From: Bedellia somnulentella
Lineage: Eukaryota; Arthropoda; Insecta; Lepidoptera; Bedelliidae
Assembly: GCA_963576735.1 (NCBI GenBank)
Contig: OY755187.1
Location: forward strand, 10,292,001-10,356,000
Reading direction: 5' to 3'
DNA length: 64,000 bases
Each line of letters begins with the position of its first letter. Positions within the stretch are counted from its first letter, which is position 1. This document shows, piece by piece, positions 54,343-63,715 of this stretch. A program made the position numbers and the translations under genes. A model generated the notes under the pieces. That model was not told the origin of the DNA. It did not search any database and saw nothing but the letters and a program-made list of their open reading frames with translations.

Positions 54343-54897
54343 ATGATAAAACAATTTGTAAAGGCGCTAAACAAAGAAGGAGAAGGTTTTAAATATCTAC
54401 ACCAAATATTTCCGTCTCTCTCTGAAGCTAAACTGAAAGAAGGTATATTCGTTAGTCCGGACATAAGAAAATTGATGAAAGATACAGCTTTCGATGAAAA
54501 ATTGAGTGAAATTGAGTTAGAAGCCTGGAAATCTTTTAAGGAAGTAGTAAGACATTTCCTAGGAAACCACAAAAGCCCAAATTATGAAGAAATTGTGGAG
54601 AAAATGATTGAAAATTACGGAAAAATGGGATGTTCGATGAGCATTAAACTTCATTTCCTTAATTCACATTTGAACTACTTTCCTGATAACTTGGGAGCTG
54701 TAAGTGAAGAGCAAGGCGAAAGATTTCACCAGGATTTGAAGGAGATGGAACGTCGCTATCAGGGAAAGTGGAATAAAACAATGATGGCAGACTATTGTTG
54801 GCTGTTAAAGCGAGATGATGCAAGTCGCAATTTCAAGCGAAAATCTCACAATCGGAGCTTCAGTGAAAAAAAAGCAAGATACCACAAAAGTATTTGA
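54343..54897 (+). CDS. Repeated arthropod protein family, C-terminal part (hypothetical)
   Basis: 184 codons from ATG 54343 (open slightly further upstream). Charged and helical, with KLHFLNSHLNYFPDNLGAVS, EEQGERFHQDLKEMERRYQG and MMADYCWLLKRD. I recall this signature from many near-identical 'uncharacterized' proteins in arthropod genomes, usually longer, which suggests a mobile element or multi-copy domestic family. No transposase motif is visible. It probably represents the last part of a longer protein; a stretch ending AGTTAAG before the ATG could be an acceptor. Confidence 0.55.
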   Translation: MIKQFVKALNKEGEGFKYLHQIFPSLSEAKLKEGIFVSPDIRKLMKDTAFDEKLSEIELEAWKSFKEVVRHFLGNHKSPNYEEIVEKMIENYGKMGCSMSIKLHFLNSHLNYFPDNLGAVSEEQGERFHQDLKEMERRYQGKWNKTMMADYCWLLKRDDASRNFKRKSHNRSFSEKKARYHKSI

Positions 54898-55158
54898 TAT
54901 TTTTATTTATTTTTTTATTGTCCCCCAAATATATTTTTAATGTTTTAAAGTCATGTAATTGTTTCTTAATTGTAATAAAAAATAAATACTCAAATAAAGT
55001 CGTGTTTTTTTTCAATTTTACAAAGTAGGGATTTTTCAAAAAACTGAGGGTGATAGAAAAAAACCAAGTACATATTCGTAATCTACGCACCAAAATACCC
55101 CAAGATCAGCATTGAAATCCAAAAGGGGATAATAAAAGTAAAAATTTGCAGGTCTGTG

Positions 55159-55283
55159 TTATGTATCTTTAGCGACCGCGATTGTGTCGCTGTCAAATGT
55201 GTCAGATCGCATACAAATTTATGACATTGACAGCGACAATCGTGCAACTTGCGACACAATCGTCACTCGCAAAAGATACATAA
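55159..55283. mobile_element. Small MITE, TTATGTATCTTT ends
   Basis: Ends TTATGTATCTTTAGCGA and TCGCAAAAGATACATAA are inverted, with subterminal CGATTGTGTCGC repeated in inverted orientation. 125 bp, non-coding. Confidence 0.75.
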
Positions 55284-55796
55284 TCAGGGGGCCGAATAGA
55301 TGGTGACTAAGGTTACTAACCTCATTGCATAATACCTGTATTGAATTCATGATCTTCGCTTTGGCTAAGTCCGAGTTTGGTCATAATTAGTTGGTGGTTA
55401 AAAACGATGTACAATGAAACACGAAATCTTTAAGTCCAATAATTTACTTATAGCTTTAATTAAACTTATATTATCTGTGATTAAAATCACTGATTAAACA
55501 TTACAATAAATACTTATTAATTTTACTTTAACTAACTTATTATTTTAACATAACCCATTTCATACTTGCGACTACATTTACCAGTAAATAATAATTTTAA
55601 ATTTAATTTACCAAGTTTAGTGAAACCATTACATTATTTGGCATGCATTTCAAGAGCTAATTTTGACTTCTTCATAGTGATATTTTATTTAAAAACGTTT
55701 TACATAACATTAAGAGATAGCTTGAAATAACTACCAATTTCTAAGTACGTATATAATATTTTTTCCATCATTCAGTACGCCTGTGTTTTAAGCCCG
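55284..55796. other. Intergenic, no feature
   Basis: Could include the 3' UTR of the following - strand gene; no repeat seen. Confidence 0.3.
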
Positions 55797-56536
55797 TTAG
55801 TCAATTTTGGAATGAATTTTTTTCTTCATTATTCTTCTTATTACAGAGTATGAGACCCAAAATATCAAATACAAATTTGAATTAGTTGTCATAATGAAAT
55901 AAGCACCGACCATAGCCACCAGCATGCCAAGTATGTAAAAAATACCTTGGATGCTTATGGTTTTTGAGTGGACTGGGCTGATTTCTTCTGAACATGGTAG
56001 AAGGCCGATATTTTGATTTTCTGGATCGTTTTTTTGTTTTCTCGCTTTATTTTCAACTATGGTCCCGGCTGCACCGTATTTGGATACATTTTCTGAAATC
56101 AAAAGACATTTTTCATTAAGTAAACATTGCTGTAAAGTTTGAACAGGCGTTATATTAAGTGTCATTAAAAATGCATTATTTTTACATAATACAGCTAATG
56201 AAGTCTGGTAACGCCATACTTAAAACTTAATTAGAGATAAAGAATAAAACTTATTTATAACCAATTAGTAAGAAACAAAATAGCATGTAAAATTTACTCT
56301 ATCATCAGTTCTTTAATAAAATACCTTCTATCACAGTTTGGCACATTGTTGCTCGGAGTAGCACCACCAATTCCCCGATTAGGAATAACTATAATATAAT
56401 AAGTAAACATCGTTAAATAGCTTCCGAAAAATGCAACGAAGGTAAATCGGAAATGGTTAACAATTGTAGTGACAGCGTTGACATCTCGAGCGGAACAGAG
56501 ATTTATTTCCTTATTGTCATGGGTTACTTTAACCAT
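55797..56536 (-). CDS. Possible small two-exon membrane protein
   Basis: Two neighbouring - strand ORFs look coding. 56294-56536 starts MVKVTHDNKEINLC and has a membrane segment FTFVAFFGSYLTMFTYYIIV. 55797-56165 ends with a membrane segment FYILGMLVAMVGAYFIMTTN and a basic tail KKKIHSKID. An acceptor (GATTTCAG) precedes ENVSKYGAAG, and GTATTT or GTAAAT could be donors, but the phases I tried do not join cleanly. So the exon structure is unresolved and these could be two separate remnants. No family recognised. Confidence 0.35.
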
Positions 56537-56933
56537 GACTAAAGAATAATTGTTGTTAACTTTAAACTGAAATAATTTACTACGTAATTAGTGAGAAATA
56601 GGGAACTCTATACCCAATAAATCTTGGAAGTAGTACCTGCGTAAAAAAACACATAAAGCCTTTATGTTGTTTATTATTTTAATGGTTTAACTTCAATAAA
56701 CAAATCAATGAACTAAAGCAAAAAAATAAAATAAAGCAGAATGTCCATCATAATTAATACCACATTTTTTAAATTAATAAAGCAATTTAAGTACTTATTA
56801 CTACGAAACGAACTAGTGCTAGCAAAGTTAGCATTGCAAACATGTGGATCCAAGCGCTGAAGTGGGCAAAAAACTATAAGGGGACTTCGATAAGGGTTTT
56901 AATAAATATACTTTAGTGTTATAAATATAGTTA

Positions 56934-57172
56934 AGCTGTGTAGTGTCGGCTAAGAATAGCACTACCCCATTTCTTCCGGTGGGTGTACGTAAGAGGCGGC
57001 TAACGGTATTGGGGCCTTTAAGGGATTGTTGGGCGTTGCGGTTGCCCATCACCAACAACCTTTATTTTTACCATCTTTTCCCCACTCGCATTTCCAAAAG
57101 TGGCTGAGGAATTTCTAATTCCTAAGCTCTGGCCACCCCTTCTAGGGATTTATAGCCGTGAGTATATGTATG
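56934..57172 (+). repeat. SINE-like family A, full length
   Basis: Head GCTGTGTAGTGTCGGCTAAG to GCCGTGAGTATATGTATG. Confidence 0.85.
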
Positions 57173-57289
57173 TTTAGTGCAACTTTCCGCTCCTTAGCCA
57201 TTTCAAAAAGTCATTCTTTAAGTACAGTTGTATGTTCATCTCGCTACGTAAGTTAAAAGAAATATAGTATCCTTATATTCATATTTATG

Positions 57290-57520
57290 TTGGCTTAGAA
57301 TAGCACTAATAAATTTATTCCCGCGGGTGTCAAGAGAGGCTGATAAGGGTTTCGGGGTTTTCAACGGATTATTAGGGGATGTGATTGGAACCCCATCACC
57401 ATAATCCTTTGTTTTTCAATGTTTCCGTACTCGACTTTCTAAAGTAGCTTAGGAATTTCTAATCCTTAATCTTTAACCACCCCTCCTTGGGATATATTGC
57501 CGCGAGTGTATGTATTTATT
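57290..57520 (+). repeat. SINE-like family A, old copy
   Basis: GTTGGCTTAGAATAGCACTA, AACCCCATCACCATAATCC and GCCGCGAGTGTATGTATT; diverged throughout. Confidence 0.65.
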
Positions 57521-57539
57521 ACTATTTAAATATATGTAT

Positions 57540-57845
57540 GCATAATGTTAAGGTGGTTTGGGCACATAGAGAGGACGGATGAACGTAAAGTGGCAAAAGA
57601 GATATATAGAGCCAATGTGGATGCTGTTTTTAGTAGAGGACAGCCGCGTAAGACGTTTGAAAATCAAATCGAAAATCTTTCTTACGAAGGTGAGAGTCCG
57701 AAATGAAAAGAATAAAAGAGCATGTACGAGAAGAATGGTGATTGTGACAGGAGCAAGAGAGATTTCTGAGGACCGTACAAAGTGGCGATCTATAGTCTTT
57801 GCCTACCCCAATGGGAACAACGGGCGTGAGTATAATATAAGTAAG
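57540..57845 (+). repeat. LINE family B 3' end, longest copy
   Basis: Extends further into the RT end: VKVVWAH-like GGTTTGGGCACATAGAGAGG (RWFGHIER) and AGTAGAGGACAGCCGCGTAA (RGQPRK), then RACTRRMVIVTGAREISEDR and SIVFAYPNGNNG. Ends GGCGTGAGTATAATATAAG. Frameshifted. Confidence 0.75.
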
Positions 57846-58084
57846 TAAGGAAGTATTTTTTAACATCAGCTGATCTGCCCAACTTTGTATAAACAAATTC
57901 AATGACAAGACATCTAAATGAGTTTCGTGTTACACATTGTTTTAATTATTGTATTGGGTCAGGGTAAGAATTAACTAATTACCTGCTAGTAATTACCTCT
58001 GAAACGGTTAATTTTAGTTTATTACTAACATTTGTGTAGTTCTAGCGATGTGCCTCTTTTTTGTACGAGTAGCACGTTATATTC

Positions 58085-58135
58085 GGGTTTATATGGCTTC
58101 GAGGGATTTATACCCGTGAGTATACGTATGTATGT
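58085..58135 (+). repeat. SINE-like family A tail
   Basis: GAGGGATTTATACCCGTGAG then TATACGTATGTATG. Confidence 0.5.
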
Positions 58136-58194
58136 AATATGGCTTGTGACATTCAGTTAGCATGTAGATCTAACTATTGGTGAAATAACTTAAT

Positions 58195-58365
58195 TTATAT
58201 TCGTCCGAAGTATGAAGAATAAAAGAGCATGTATGAAAAGATTGATGGATGTAAACGAAGCTAGAGAGGTTTGTCAGGATCGTACAAAGTGGCGATCGAT
58301 AGTCTCTGCCTACCCCAATGGGAACAATGGGCGTGAGTATAAGTAAGTAAGTAAGTAAGTACAAA
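58195..58365 (+). repeat. LINE family B 3'-end fragment
   Basis: TCCGAAGTATGAAGAATAAA to GGGCGTGAGTATAAGTAAG with a (GTAA)n tail. Confidence 0.75.
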
Positions 58366-58714
58366 CTTTACCTATTTTTATTACAGGAGAAAAAATAATT
58401 GGTAAAATGGGCGATGCAACTTATAACCGTCGATCCTATTCTAAAAAAAAATTCGCCATTCAACTTCCGAAAAATGATTGGATCTATAGCCCTGAATATT
58501 GGTAGGAAAAGATAAAGAAGATAAACAATTCAAATCGATTATGTATTGATTAAGTTTTAGTTTTTTTTAATATTTAGATTAACGGTGATATTGATATCTC
58601 AGTAGCAATGAGCACCGCTTGAAATACTGAAAATAAGTAGCTTTCAATAAATTGTTTATGAAATTTAGCATGATTATAATGCCTTTGTGTTTCAAAAGGT
58701 ATTATAATTACTTA

Positions 58715-58785
58715 AGCCTTAGAGGTTTCGAAGCCTATCCATTACAGACAAAACAAACAAGAATATATTTTTCCTCTATTACATA
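58715..58785 (-). mobile_element. Lep1-like Helitron 5' fragment
   Basis: The - strand has AGAGGAAAAATATATTC, GTTTGTTTTGTC and TAATGGATAGGCTTCGAAAC, the 5' region of Lep1-type Helitrons. Confidence 0.5.
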
Positions 58786-58794
58786 CATACACAT

Positions 58795-58960
58795 ACATAC
58801 ATTTACTCACGGATATAAATAAATCCCTAGAAGGGGTATCCAAAGCTGAGAAATTGGGAAATACTCAGCCACTTTTGGGGAAATGATGACCGCTTCGCCC
58901 AAAAATTCCTTAAAAAGCCCCGATGATAAGTCGCCTCTTACAATTCCTCTGTATCATACC
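58795..58960 (-). repeat. SINE-like family A, internally deleted
   Basis: Reverse copy with the CATACATTTACTCACGGATA tail; a deletion joins CACTTTTGGGG to the ATGATGACCGCTTCGCCC block. Confidence 0.65.
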
Positions 58961-59289
58961 TAATAACATTTATGCTTTGTTATTAAAGTCTTAGATTGAA
59001 AGTATTGCTATTCTACGTTGCCACTTTTCAGCTATATTAAAACAAAGCAAAATATTTATAGTCAGCATATCAAATTGATAAACATTTGGGAAACTAAGTC
59101 ATATTTTGAAACCATTCGTTCTGATCGAGGAATTTCAAACAAAAAATAATACTGTTTACATATTTTCATCGGCTAAACAAAAACTGTGTCATTTTATTTC
59201 CAAGGAAATGACTATCATGTTTTTTCAGCTTAGTTGTATAAGAAGTTTAGGTGTCCTTGCTCTATAATAGTTTTTCAGTGGATCGGTAG

Positions 59290-59296
59290 TATATAA
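59290..59296 (+). promoter_or_regulatory. TATA box of metallothionein B
   Basis: TATATAA, 66 bp before the start codon; an initiator-like GCAGTC follows at 59310-59315. I found no exact TGCRCNC metal-response core in the 200 bp upstream. Confidence 0.6.
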
Positions 59297-59361
59297 GCCG
59301 TTGAGAATTGCAGTCAAGTATAGTTTGGTGGTCAGCATCAATCAACAACAACCAACTCAAG

Positions 59362-59389
59362 ATGCCTAACCCCTGCGAGCCCTGCAAAG
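59362..59389 (+). CDS. Metallothionein B exon 1
   Basis: ATG in context CTCAAGATGCC; nine codons plus one base, donor GTAAGA. Confidence 0.85.
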
Positions 59390-60546
59390 GTAAGAACACA
59401 TACATACATATACTTGTTATACATTTTAATGAGATGATGATCTAACAAAATATACTCATACTCGAATTATTCCGCCTATAGGGTGTTTGCTTATACTCTG
59501 ATACGGAACTCAGCGTTAAATTATTATAGCATATATTTCATGAATTTTAAAATGAAGTAGGTACATTTAAAAGAAAACCCGCAGGATTTTGGAATTTTAG
59601 TTTTTTTGATAAGATTTAAGAGCAATAATATAAAATAATGCTTTAAATTATTAATGCCCTTGTTCCAAAAAATCCTGTAGATATGTTGATCATAATAACC
59701 ATACTACTACATATTTCAGTATTTCTATGGTGTGACGTGTCAGGAGACTATGTTTTCCTTTAGAATTACCGAAAAACATGTTCTTACGTTTGGTAGACCA
59801 ATATAAGTAATTAAGCTAAAATAATTACAAGACGAAAGACCCTTTTACTATTTCCAATATGGAGAAAACAGCTTATCTTATCATTTGATATATTTTACAG
59901 AGACCTGCGACGAGACCTGCAAGGACAATTGCTCCTGTAAGGAAAAAGGCTGTGACGATTGCCCCTCTACAGGTACCTACTTATTTTTACAAATACTACT
60001 TACTAAGTTCTTAAATAAAAGCTATGTAGTAGCTTAGAATAGCACTATACCATTTTTTCCCATGAATGGCGTGCAAGGTAACTTAGGGTACGGGACTTTT
60101 AAGTGATTGTTGGGCGATGCGGTTCGAGACCTACAATCAATGACACTTAGTTTTAGGTTAAATTTACGACTTTTTATATTAATTCATTTCAACGAGCAGG
60201 CGAAAAAAGTGAATGTATCAAATTCGAATTATTATATTATATATTAATATTATATTAATATTATATATAATTATTATAGTAATAAAATGATGACACGTGT
60301 ACAGTGTCATCTTTGTCTTCCGTCTCTTCGAGGAGAATAATTATAGCTTTTGTCAATTTTATTATAAGAATATTCTTGTGTAATTTTCTAGTATAAATCC
60401 TTACCTTATTTGCAGAGTATTTGCATTACGAACACAATTGTTTTTATCAGTGTATGTTGACTTGGTTCCCGTGGTTCTTCATCAGCAATTGTGTAAAGTA
60501 AAATATTAATTATATCAAATCTTTTTCATCAGGTGGTTGCTGCTAA
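59362..60546 (+). CDS. Metallothionein-like gene B (three tiny exons, 37 aa)
   Basis: Join of 59362-59389, 59901-59972 and 60533-60546; 114 nt, 37 residues. Exon 1 reads MPNPCEPCK, exon 2 TCDETCKDNCSCKEKGCDDC then PST, exon 3 GGCC and TAA. Introns GT-AG and phase 1, exactly as in gene A. Ten cysteines with CxxC, CxxxC, CxC and terminal CC; Glu/Asp-rich where gene A is Gly-rich, so metal preference may differ (inference). Preceded by a TATA box. Followed after 17 nt by a 43-codon ORF in the same exon. Confidence 0.85.
59901..59972 (+). CDS. Metallothionein B exon 2
   Basis: Acceptor TATTTTACAG, donor GTACCT; 72 nt, six cysteines. Confidence 0.85.
60005..60145 (+). repeat. SINE-like family A, 3' truncated
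   Basis: AGCTATGTAGTAGCTTAGAA to GGGCGATGCGGTTCGAGACC, in intron 2 of metallothionein B. An AT-palindromic stretch follows at 60230-60285. Confidence 0.65.
60533..60546 (+). CDS. Metallothionein B exon 3 (coding part)
   Basis: Acceptor TTTTTCATCAG. Completes a split Gly and adds Gly-Cys-Cys before TAA (60544-60546). Confidence 0.8.
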
Positions 60547-60563
60547 ACTAACAAATCACCACA

Positions 60564-60695
60564 ATGGACCCCGACATTCATCACCGAAGACCCTCGAACA
60601 CCACTCGGGTCTGTAGAATCATCGAGAAGACCCTGGCTCTCTCCTTCTTCGTCGTTTTCTTCATCACCGTGGTCTCCTTTTACTGTTTTATCTAA
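60564..60695 (+). CDS. Small membrane peptide ORF downstream of metallothionein B (43 aa)
   Basis: 43 codons, ATG in a good context (CACCACAATGG), stop TAA. A polar, basic N-terminus (MDPDIHHRRPSNTTRVCRII) is followed by a hydrophobic C-terminal helix (LALSFFVVFFITVVSFYCFI). Third positions are strongly C-rich in otherwise AT-rich DNA, a sign of real coding. It starts 17 nt after the metallothionein stop and ends 56 nt before AATAAA (60751), so it appears to share the third exon and transcript. The topology recalls single-pass regulators such as phospholamban or sarcolamban, but I see no real sequence match. Confidence 0.6.
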   Translation: MDPDIHHRRPSNTTRVCRIIEKTLALSFFVVFFITVVSFYCFI

Positions 60696-60750
60696 ATCTG
60701 CTATAAGAACTCTATGTGTGTTTTGAAGTTTTGTTCTCCTAAGTTGTTCA

Positions 60751-60756
60751 AATAAA
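60751..60756 (+). terminator. Poly(A) signal of the metallothionein B transcript
   Basis: AATAAA, 56 nt after the stop of the 43-codon ORF, followed by GTGGTGAAGATATT (GT-rich). Confidence 0.65.
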
Positions 60757-60789
60757 TTATGTGGTGAAGATATTATTTTATTTATTCTC

Positions 60790-61650
60790 CTTATAACTCC
60801 ATATCACTGTGCTGAATAGGTCTGAAACATCTTGTTGCAATGCTTACTTTTGGAATATTTTCAGTTATGTATTCTTTTAAAATTTACGAAAGGTTTTTTT
60901 GATTTATACATTAGCAAATCAGGTTGGTAGTTACAAATTATTGCATTTGAGACATGGAATTAAATAATGTCTGTAAATGATATAGTATCTAACAGATACT
61001 AGTATAACGCCAGAAAGAATATTTATTTGAATTCCAGTAGGCGAGCAGTTAAATAAATTATAGGTGGGAAAAATATAACTAATACTATAAAAGACTATAT
61101 TTGTACACTATATACATTACACTGATTTACACTAATAAAAAAAAACTATTAATATTGAATTAAAATATAAGGATTATTCAATGATAACAAGTAATTTTTA
61201 AAGTAACACCAAAACGTGTTCCTGCAAACCACATCCCCGATTGAGGGCGGGAGATCATCCCAGCCCTTAACACTGCAATTCGTAAAGAACCTAAAAAAAT
61301 GGTGTATTGGTAAGATGGCTATGACATTGAACTGGTAATCTATGATGCCACAGTGCATTTTTATGTACAAATAAGCCGGCGATTCAAGCTTAACTACACC
61401 AGATTGGCGAGTTGTTGTATTACTAATGTTTTCGTATCGTTCAAGTATCGCCCTTTAACAAAGGGTTAAGTTTCCCTTGAACATTTACTTAGATATAAGT
61501 TTTCTGGGTTCCTCACCCAAACGCGACTATTACTAAGACCGACTTGGATCGACCGGTTTTTTATCGTTAGTTAGCCATAGGGAGCATTTACATTACAATG
61601 TTAGCTTTATTTTAGATTGCTCACATTCTGGTAAAGATAATATAAACGAA
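60790..61650. other. Intergenic, no feature
   Basis: AT-rich. The ORF at 61149-61370 (- strand) contains a short run resembling family-B-like RT tails but is not convincing. Confidence 0.3.
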
Positions 61651-61654
61651 CGAC

Positions 61655-61988
61655 GTGATAGCTCAATGGGTAGAACACCGGTTAACGTGCAAACGACTAG
61701 TGTTCAAATGCCGGGTCGGGCCTACACCAATTTGTCTTTTCTAATTTATCATGGTTATTAACGGCGAGGGAAAGCATCGGGAGGAAACCCACATGGCTGA
61801 GTTGTACTTAGTCATGTGACAGTGTATTCGTACAAAACGGCAATAGGCCTGCTCCTATCAAGTGAGTACACCGTCCTTGCAAAACGTGGGTACTCTGAAC
61901 ACCAGGTGACAAAGTCACGTGATGTTCAGAAGTATTAGTACTTCTGCCAACCCCTTCGGAGATATTCGGCGTGAACGTGTATGTTATG
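61655..61988 (+). repeat. tRNA-headed SINE family C, full length (best copy)
   Basis: Head GTGATAGCTCAATGGGTAGA (A box) and AGTGTTCAAATGCCGGGTC (B box). Body GCACACATATG-type and ACATGGCTGAGTTGTACTTA; end GGCGTGAACGTGTATGTTATG. Confidence 0.85.
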
Positions 61989-62185
61989 TTATAATATAAA
62001 CTTCAAAAAGTCATAAGACTTTGACCACCTTTGAACGCGATTGTATCGAAAGTTGCAAAATTACCGTTTTCAATGTCAACAGTTTTTATTAGTATGCTAT
62101 TCTGGAGCCGATCTATGGGAAACCTAAATCCAGCTATAGACATCTTTTGGTTGATTGTGTAAAATTAGTAGGATTATACTGACTG

Positions 62186-62386
62186 ATTGATTATTCGAAA
62201 ATTAAGATGATTCCGTGCTTTGGAGGGCACGTTAAACCGTCGGTCCCGGCTACTATCACGGTAGTTGTCGTTAGTCTGCCAACCCGCACTTGACCAGCGT
62301 GGTGGACTAAGGCCATATCACCCTGTACAGGGTAGGTTTGAGCCCCTTGGTGGGGACATATATGGGCTGAGAGAGAGCGTAGGATT
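62186..62386 (+). repeat. SINE family D, head-less
   Basis: TTTGGAGGGCACGTTAAACC and GAGCCCCTTGGTGGGGACAT match the 25560 copy closely. Confidence 0.75.
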
Positions 62387-62389
62387 GTA

Positions 62390-62490
62390 CAATGTTCTCC
62401 CCGCTCAAGTTCCAAAAGTGGCTGAAGTTTTTCTTATTCTGAAGCCCTAGCTAAAACATTTACAGATTTTGAGTATGTGTATATGTATGA
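62390..62490 (+). repeat. SINE-like family A 3' fragment
   Basis: GTTCCAAAAGTGGCTGAAGT to TTGAGTATGTGTATATGTATG, directly behind the family D copy. Confidence 0.55.
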
Positions 62491-62514
62491 TACTACCCGT
62501 ATTGATAACAAAAA

Positions 62515-62605
62515 AGCGTGATAACTCAGTGGAGAACACCATCGCCTCTCACGTAGAGAGGCGTGAGCTCGAATCCTGATCCAGGCCTGCACCGACATGT
62601 CTTTC
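62515..62605 (+). repeat. SINE family C head
   Basis: GCGTGATAACTCAGTGGAGA and GAGCTCGAATCCTGATCCAG (A and B box regions); body missing. Confidence 0.65.
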
Positions 62606-62609
62606 ACAG

Positions 62610-63540
62610 TACAGTAAGAAATAAAAATATGTTTCGTTAATAAAAGTATATTTTACAATTTTTACTACTTAAAGCTACTCTGAATAAATTAGATTTAACA
62701 TTTTATCTGAAATTATAAAAGTACCTTCCAATATTTTTATTAACTTACACATCCCATTTGTCATTAGTGAGGTTATCAATGATTGAATTCTGTAGAAGTT
62801 CAAAAATCCTGAAACATATAAAGAAACCCAAATTATAAAAGAATAAATGTCATGGATGCTTGCAACAAATATTCTAAAAAAAATATGTAATATACCAGAA
62901 TGACCATGACCATAAAATTAATTTAAAAATAAGAAAAATGGTAAAGAAAAAGGATTTTATTATGAAGACAAGATGAAATTAAAGCACAGCATAAAAAAGG
63001 GTGTTTTTTATTATACTCTAACATTAGATACATTTTAAAATAAACACTCAGTCTTTGATGAACAAAAGCCTAATTAATCGGATTTTAATAATCATATCTT
63101 TTAAAAAACTTGTCATTAGTATGGAGTATTTTTGGAGATTTTGAATATATAGGATAGCTTATAGGATCTAAGGTTTTACCTTCTCATTTATAAATCTTCA
63201 TTGATCAGTAGATAATATTCTTTGCAGAATGTTACTACAAAAAAAATATTATGTTTATCCAGAGATTCAGAATTAAATTCAGTCTGTATTTGGGGATCCC
63301 TCTATCATTAGGAAGAGATCGCTTTTAGCGGTAAGACCGCCAATTGTACCTCACTGTAAACTATTTGATCATATTATTATTTTTGTAAAGTTGTGTTTGA
63401 TGTGCCATAAAGAGTTATTCTATTCTATTCTATTAGTTATAACGTAATAAGTTAACCAAACATATTTTTTACTATAAGTAAACACAAAAAAACTGGGGGA
63501 TGGTAATAGAGAACCAGCACGGAGGACACATTTATATCAA
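62610..63540. other. Intergenic, no feature
   Basis: AT-rich, no repeat recognised. Confidence 0.3.
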
Positions 63541-63559
63541 ATCGAGAAAGTACGCTAAA

Positions 63560-63715
63560 AACAGGCGTCCGATGTCTGAACAATGAAAGGGCATGTATGA
63601 CAAAACCTTATATGTAAACGAAGGTCGAGAAATAAGCCAGGGTTGTACTGTACCAATCGATAGTCTCTACCTATCCAATAGGCACCAAAAGCGTGAGTAT
63701 ATAATAATAGTAATA
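63560..63715 (+). repeat. LINE family B 3'-end fragment, decayed
   Basis: GGCGTCCGATGTCTGAACAA, AAAGGGCATGTATGACAAAA and AAGCGTGAGTATATAATAAT, then a TA-rich microsatellite to 63750. Confidence 0.6.

Noticed and set aside
61149..61370. - strand 73-codon ORF
   Set aside because: Contains a short run like a LINE RT tail (LPPSIGDVVCRNTFWCYFKN), but too short and decayed to place.
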